DNA of 64,000 bases from an uncultured Christensenellaceae bacterium. Its GTDB lineage: Bacteria > Bacillota > Clostridia > Christensenellales > Borkfalkiaceae. The stretch is taken from positions 21,859-85,858 of the forward strand of contig CAJUMW010000006.1 of the NCBI GenBank assembly GCA_910587625.1, given 5' to 3'. Both the position numbers and the translations under genes were made by a program. Under the pieces are notes generated by a model, which was not told where the DNA came from, did no database searches, and worked only from the letters and a program-made list of their open reading frames with translations. Shown one piece after another: positions 59,346-64,000 of the stretch (the stretch's first letter is position 1; each line of letters begins with the position of its first letter).

Positions 59346-59401
59346 ACAAAACCCCACCTCCCCCGTTTGGGGGAGGAAAACTATGTAATTTTGGGTTTTG
59401 T
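59346..59401. terminator. nested stem-loop behind the TasA-like gene
   Basis: CCTCCCCC/GGGGGAGG (59357-59364 with 59369-59376) sits inside ACAAAACCC/GGGTTTTGT (59346-59354 with 59393-59401). It may stop part of the transcripts or protect the upstream mRNA, so that the fibre subunit is made in excess of downstream genes. Confidence 0.6.
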
Positions 59402-59422
59402 CAAAAAAACTTTAATAAACTA

Positions 59423-60238
59423 TTAAGAACCTGAAACAGGCGCTCTGTCGTTGTTTTGAATTTGAACTACTTCGATAGAAAGGTCAAACTCGATTTTGGT
59501 TACAGCGGTATAAGAAACGTGATTTTCAGCGTCGGAAGTATCGGTAACGGTAGTTGTATCACCGGTGATTGCCACAACATAGTCGCCGTAGGTGTCTGCT
59601 ACACCCAAAGCGGCATAGCCGAGCATTGTATCGAGCTTGTTGTTTGTATCGGTAGTTGTACCCAAATCCCACTTCCAGGAAAGAGTATAATCGTGCTCTT
59701 TTTCGCCGATGGTTGTTCCTGCTTCGATTTCGGTGCTTACCTTTGCAAGCTCGGTAGAAACGTCGGCAAGAGTTTTGTCCTCTACCAATACGGTATCGCC
59801 CTTTTTCAACGTCCACTTAATGGGGTTATAAGTTGTAGCAGACTCGTCTTCACCTGATTTAAGAGATACGTCGGACTTAACTGTGAACTTAAGGTTGAGT
59901 TTGGCAAGTACTTCTGCGGAACCTGTAACGCCGAAAGTTATCTCGCCCTTGGTTCCGGGTGCGACAACGTTGCCCGAAGCCTTTACGTCCAACTTAGGAT
60001 CGCCGGTTGTATCGGCAACGATTGCGGTATTGGCATAGTTTTTACCGAAAAGATTTTCGGTATTTGCCGTTACTACATAACCCCACTTAGCTACGGTTGC
60101 CTGGTTTGAAGGCAAGTTTTTGCTCGAAATGTATCTTGCGAACGTTGAGCCGCCGATGCACAGCAAGAGCACTACCAACGCAAGGACTATCGCAACAATG
60201 ATGAGTCTTGTGTTTCTGTTTGTCTTTTTGTTTTCCAT
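59423..60238 (-). CDS. TasA/camelysin-like SipW-dependent surface protein
   Basis: The 271-residue protein has a SipW-type signal (helix 12-33, then GGSTFARYISSK), followed by ATVAKWGYVV and a beta-rich Thr/Val/Lys mature part of low aromatic content, as in TasA/CalY fibre subunits. It has a strong AAAGGAG site. It is likely a major extracellular matrix or pilus-like subunit processed by the SipW encoded downstream. Confidence 0.8.
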   Translation of the reverse strand: MENKKTNRNTRLIIVAIVLALVVLLLCIGGSTFARYISSKNLPSNQATVAKWGYVVTANTENLFGKNYANTAIVADTTGDPKLDVKASGNVVAPGTKGEITFGVTGSAEVLAKLNLKFTVKSDVSLKSGEDESATTYNPIKWTLKKGDTVLVEDKTLADVSTELAKVSTEIEAGTTIGEKEHDYTLSWKWDLGTTTDTNNKLDTMLGYAALGVADTYGDYVVAITGDTTTVTDTSDAENHVSYTAVTKIEFDLSIEVVQIQNNDRAPVSGS

Positions 60239-60298
60239 CTTTTTTCTCCTTTAAAAAGAATTTTTTATTCAGTTCTGCTTTTACAGATACTTTTAAGG

Positions 60299-63200
60299 TT
60301 AAGTTACCCACTTGGGATTTTGAGTTACGCCTGCAATTTCGGGATCTCCGTAATAATGATGAGTATTGTTTATATACCCGTAGTGAACGCCGAAATCAGC
60401 GTAAGTATTTGTGCGGATAACGTCGTCCGCCATATATCTTATAAGATCGCTGTTAGTGCCCGCCTGTTCGGATACTAACGTTTTATGGTTATAAATGTAG
60501 AAATTGAAGTTGCGGATATTTGAGTCGACAGCTCCGATTCCGCGCGTTTTTTGTTTGTCGCCTATTTCGTAAGTGCCGTAATAGACGTAAACGTTTATAT
60601 TATACTTATAGTTCCAATTTACCTGCGACTCGTAGTTGATTGGAGGATAACCGTTGTAACTCGGCGCAGTGAATATGGGGTTGATTGCTATGGGGAAAAA
60701 CTTTGCCCAGGTTTTAATAAGTCCGCGGCGCTGTGCGTCGGTAGTATAGCCCTGTGCGTTTAGTTCGGCGTCGGTGTACGCGCCGAGATAGACGTTTGCA
60801 AACTCAAATATATTTATACCGTCCTGACTGCCCTTATTTCCGAACGAGCCCTCGTAAACGCGAACGTTTGCATTTGCCTGACCCTGTTGTCCGCGAATAA
60901 ACAAACCGCCGTTACGACCGTCGAATGTGCCGCCGTAAATATTTACGTCCGCCGAGCCCATAACCTGAACGCCGTAATGGCTTGCAGGCCCAGACCCCGT
61001 CACGGAGTGAGAAGCGCTTGCAGAGTGATTGAGGTTGCCGCTGAACACGCCGCCGTTTATTGTTATGGTGGAGCGTTGATTTGTATCCTGAGCGATTTCC
61101 ACGTCACCCGTTGCCGTAACGGCATTGCCGAATTCCGCATTGAACGTGCCGTAGTTTACGGTAATGTTTCCCGAACGCGAAACTATTGCCGCGCCGCCGC
61201 TGAGGTTGGGATAAAAGCGCCAGCCGTTATAAGTGGCCGTGTTTAAATTTTGAGCAACGTAGATAAGCTCGTTTAAGTGCGCCCTGCCGCGCGTTTCTAT
61301 CTTTATAAGTTCGTTTGCGTCGGCAGACGTGTTGTTTTCGTCCCCCAACATGATATTTCCGCCCTGCACCTTAACGCCGCCTCCGACGGCGCTTACAATG
61401 TTGCAGCGGTTTATATTTATATTTCCGCCGAAACAGGCAACGGCAAAACTTTTTATAACAAAGTTATCGAAATAAACGGTATCTCCGCTTGCCGCCGTAT
61501 TGTACAAGTCATAGTCGTTGTATAGTCCGCGGAAATTTAAATTTAAATTGCCGTAACAGTTTAACTCTCCGCCCTGAACCCTTATCGCGTTGTTGTTTTC
61601 ATAGATGCCCGTATAGGTATAGACGCCCGTTTCGCTGTTTCTTTCCCTCTGCCAAGGGACGTATATGGCATATTGATTTTCCGCCGCATTTTTGGCTACG
61701 GTCGTGCTGTCGACGCTGCAAGACGACTCTTTTCCGCTGAAATCAAACTGTTGCGAGGTCGATACGCCGTTGCTTTTTCTGTTAAGCTCGCAATTTACGT
61801 TGTAGCTTGCGCCGCTGTTTTCCAAATTCAAAGTACCTGCGTTTACGCCTATCGCAGTTGCGTTATACGCGTTGATTGTTGCGCCGCCTTTAAAGGTAAG
61901 GCTTCCGCCGTTGACGGCTACTCCCATACCCTGCGAATTTATTACAACATTGCTTGCGGTAACTTTGCCGCCGGGCTTGGTGCCGTTATGCTCGTCGAGG
62001 ATAGAGTTTAAATATACGCCGACCGAAGTTGCCCTGCCCCTATAAGTTTGGGTCGTGCCGTCGGGATTGGTTATTATTATATTGCCCATACCCTCGGGGT
62101 CCTCCCCGACGTAGGTCTTGAATTCAAGATCCCTCGTGCCGGCAACATAGCCGCTTTTTGCAATATTTATCTGCACCGAGTCGAGGTTTAAGTCCACTGC
62201 GTCGCCTATCTCTCCCTCGGACTGCGCCGCCGTACCCATATTTACGGCATAAACGCCGAAGCTGTTTGTTCCGCTGGTTATGGTTATATCTCCGCGTATG
62301 ATCTCGATATCTCCGCGCGTAGCGTATATTCCGTACGAGTCCGAACCGTGAATTACAAAATTTGTATCCGTACAGGTAAGGTCGGTCTGAATTGTTTCTT
62401 GTGAATTTGTGCCGCGCGCCAAAATACCGTAAGTTGTTTTGCCGACAGAGTCCGCTCTCAAATCCTTTTCGACTGTAAAGTTACTGTCGACTACACTTAC
62501 CCTGCCGCCGCGCATAAATATCGCCGCGTCCATTGCCGATTTGTCTATCGACAAGTCGTCCAAAGGTCGAGGGTCGTCGGTGTGGGAAAGAGTTGCCTTT
62601 TTTATAAAATTTGCGCCTTTGACCGACAAAGTGCCGCCGCGCATTGCAATTACGCTTCCGTTGTATGTAAATGCCGAGCCCAATTTTTGTATATTCAGCA
62701 CGCCGCCGGAAGCGGTGTCGCGCAGGCGCTCGCTTATGATACACGAGCCTTCGCTGTTTTTTGCGAGAGTGCCTACGGGCAACTGCCCGGGGTCAACCGT
62801 AGAGAAAGTGCCCGACGTGCTGACGTCCATTTCTCCGCCGACCATATATACGCACGCGGAATGCTGTGTGCCGAAGTAGGAATAAAAACTTCCGTCCTCG
62901 CTCGCCCTCGCGCTGCCTTCGACGTTTACATTGACGTTTAATTTGCCGCTCTGCATTTGAACGGCGGCAAAGTTGTTGTAGAGCGCTCTGCCTTCGAGGC
63001 TGCCTATAGTGTTTTCCGCAGTTTCGACAACGTCGTGAAAGCCGATTACGGTTACTTCTTGCGAGTCATATGTATAGGAATAGACGAAAGCCGCCTCGCT
63101 GACGTCAAGCGCAGTCACTTCGCCAAGCTGTTCTTCGTTTACCGCAACGTAGCAATAGGTGTCGGAGTCGATTGAATATCCGCCCGTTCCTATCGATTGA

Positions 63201-63871
63201 TCGAAATACACGTTGCCGCCTATCATATTGCCCGATGCGTCCTTGCGAACAGGCAACTGCGGCATTGTAGAAGGCGTACCGGCTTTAAGCGGCGTTACCG
63301 CGCCGACGGGAATACTCGAATACAGCGCGCCGTCGGTAGTTTTGAGGTTTGTGTAGTATTCTTTTGCACGGGGCCCGCTTTCAAACTTGCCGCCGAAAAC
63401 GTTTAAATCTCCGCCGTCGATTGCAAGAACGTTGCCCGTAGGGTTGTAAAGTCCGCCGCCGCCCTTAGTGTCGATTATCGTAAGCGCGGTTTCCCCGGAT
63501 ACCGTAACAAGACCTGCGCGGCTTGAACGCTGTATCTCGTTGCCGTTCAAGTCCAAAGTCAAATTTGCCTGCAAATCGAGCGAGTCGCCCGTCATAATAA
63601 TGGGCGCCTTCAAGTCCGAACTCAGCTGCACATAATTATAGCCGCTTGAAATTGCGTTGAACAAATCGAGCGGAGAACCGACGTTAAAGGGAGTCATAAT
63701 CTCGTTGCCGAGGTCGTTGCCCTGTCCGCCGATACTCGAGCCCGTGCCGCCCATTTCGGTTACATATCTCGAATGCGTTAGTATAAGAAGGCTTGAAGCA
63801 ATGATAAATGCCAGCGCGAGAATTATTATTAAGATTAATCTGATTATACGTTTAGTGTATAAACCGTTCAT
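60299..63871 (-). CDS. large SipW-dependent beta-helix surface protein
   Basis: The 1190-residue protein has an N-terminal helix (10-33) followed by LTHSRYVTEMGG, like a SipW signal. The rest repeats short beta-helix turns of the form G.I.I...NFVI.GS..YGI.A..GDIEI and MRGGRVSVVDSNFTV. This resembles parallel beta-helix adhesins and Pel-like repeats. No catalytic motif or wall-sorting LPXTG is seen. It lies 60 nt before the TasA-like gene and is probably its matrix partner. Confidence 0.8.
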   Translation of the reverse strand: MNGLYTKRIIRLILIIILALAFIIASSLLILTHSRYVTEMGGTGSSIGGQGNDLGNEIMTPFNVGSPLDLFNAISSGYNYVQLSSDLKAPIIMTGDSLDLQANLTLDLNGNEIQRSSRAGLVTVSGETALTIIDTKGGGGLYNPTGNVLAIDGGDLNVFGGKFESGPRAKEYYTNLKTTDGALYSSIPVGAVTPLKAGTPSTMPQLPVRKDASGNMIGGNVYFDQSIGTGGYSIDSDTYCYVAVNEEQLGEVTALDVSEAAFVYSYTYDSQEVTVIGFHDVVETAENTIGSLEGRALYNNFAAVQMQSGKLNVNVNVEGSARASEDGSFYSYFGTQHSACVYMVGGEMDVSTSGTFSTVDPGQLPVGTLAKNSEGSCIISERLRDTASGGVLNIQKLGSAFTYNGSVIAMRGGTLSVKGANFIKKATLSHTDDPRPLDDLSIDKSAMDAAIFMRGGRVSVVDSNFTVEKDLRADSVGKTTYGILARGTNSQETIQTDLTCTDTNFVIHGSDSYGIYATRGDIEIIRGDITITSGTNSFGVYAVNMGTAAQSEGEIGDAVDLNLDSVQINIAKSGYVAGTRDLEFKTYVGEDPEGMGNIIITNPDGTTQTYRGRATSVGVYLNSILDEHNGTKPGGKVTASNVVINSQGMGVAVNGGSLTFKGGATINAYNATAIGVNAGTLNLENSGASYNVNCELNRKSNGVSTSQQFDFSGKESSCSVDSTTVAKNAAENQYAIYVPWQRERNSETGVYTYTGIYENNNAIRVQGGELNCYGNLNLNFRGLYNDYDLYNTAASGDTVYFDNFVIKSFAVACFGGNININRCNIVSAVGGGVKVQGGNIMLGDENNTSADANELIKIETRGRAHLNELIYVAQNLNTATYNGWRFYPNLSGGAAIVSRSGNITVNYGTFNAEFGNAVTATGDVEIAQDTNQRSTITINGGVFSGNLNHSASASHSVTGSGPASHYGVQVMGSADVNIYGGTFDGRNGGLFIRGQQGQANANVRVYEGSFGNKGSQDGINIFEFANVYLGAYTDAELNAQGYTTDAQRRGLIKTWAKFFPIAINPIFTAPSYNGYPPINYESQVNWNYKYNINVYVYYGTYEIGDKQKTRGIGAVDSNIRNFNFYIYNHKTLVSEQAGTNSDLIRYMADDVIRTNTYADFGVHYGYINNTHHYYGDPEIAGVTQNPKWVT

Positions 63872-63902
63872 ATTTGATTACCTCTCGCGAGTACCCGAAC
63901 TA

Positions 63903-64000
63903 TCAACTCTGCTGCGTGAACACCACGTTTATTCTGCTGGGGCTGGACAGCCCGACGCAGTCTTTCGGATTTATGTCGAACCAGCTTGCGCCGCCGTCCT
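63903..64000 (-). CDS. C-terminal end of another surface-locus protein
   Basis: The last 32 codons are open on the minus strand and end NPKDCVGLSSPSRINVVFTQ, two residues and the stop. The gene continues beyond the right edge and lies 31 nt before the beta-helix gene, so it belongs to the same operon. The family cannot be decided from this piece. Confidence 0.6.
   Translation of the reverse strand, partial: DGGASWFDINPKDCVGLSSPSRINVVFTQQS

Overview
The window is a chromosomal segment of a Gram-positive, strictly anaerobic, probably spore-forming member of the Firmicutes, most likely class Clostridia. The signs are the continuous S10-spc-alpha ribosomal operon with the Firmicutes-type adk-map-KOW protein-infA-rpmJ order, four-cysteine S4 and S14, AddAB instead of RecBCD, a SpoIIR homologue, a SipW-type signal peptidase and a trimeric [FeFe] hydrogenase. 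Assignment to an order (for example Christensenellales-like uncultured gut Clostridia) is only inference.

Layout. 1-16,170 (minus strand): the start of rplQ, then rpoA, rpsD, rpsK, rpsM, rpmJ, infA, a KOW protein, map, adk, secY and the spc and S10 genes up to rpsJ. A perfect-spacing sigma-A promoter and a folded 5' leader precede rpsJ, and a second promoter precedes rpsM. 16,357-24,216: a BspA-type leucine-rich-repeat lipoprotein, an EF-G paralogue on the plus strand, a small Cys-rich protein, two COG0523 metal GTPases (one with a large His/Cys-rich zinc-binding segment), a DUF2188 membrane protein and a cyclophilin-like lipoprotein. 24,290-28,416: HydABC-type bifurcating hydrogenase. 28,644-32,198: two small membrane proteins, a membrane-tethered XRE regulator and a two-component system. 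32,311-37,653: a glycosyltransferase, then the NAD genes niaR, nadC and nadB behind a palindromic operator, a PRC-barrel protein and pnuC. 37,727-47,431: small membrane and regulatory genes including a divergent XRE/zinc-protein pair with three evenly spaced operators, then addA-addB, a lipoprotein and a YwaF-like protein. 47,473-49,049: a 2-hydroxyacid dehydrogenase and spoIIR. 49,199-49,472: tRNA-Val, tRNA-Gly and tRNA-Cys; 150 bp beyond the tRNA-Cys lies a copy of its 3' end.

49,662-53,699 is an operon of three genes: a helical protein of unknown function, a soluble VirD4/TraG-type ATPase and an acidic winged-helix protein, with no relaxase or conjugation pore genes nearby. It is the best candidate here for an undescribed system. 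Then come a Cys-containing XRE regulator and hisS. 55,819-64,000 (minus strand) is a cell-surface locus: a truncated upstream gene, a 1190-residue beta-helix surface protein, a TasA/camelysin-like SipW substrate, a membrane protein, SipW itself, and a membrane protein with a duplicated domain and a ribosomal L15-like C-terminus.

Genome style: most genes have AAGGAG-type ribosome binding sites. At least six genes, however, have a sigma-A -10 box only 6-14 nt before the start codon and no usable Shine-Dalgarno sequence, which suggests leaderless or near-leaderless mRNAs. All positions, alignments and motif calls were made by eye; no database search was possible.
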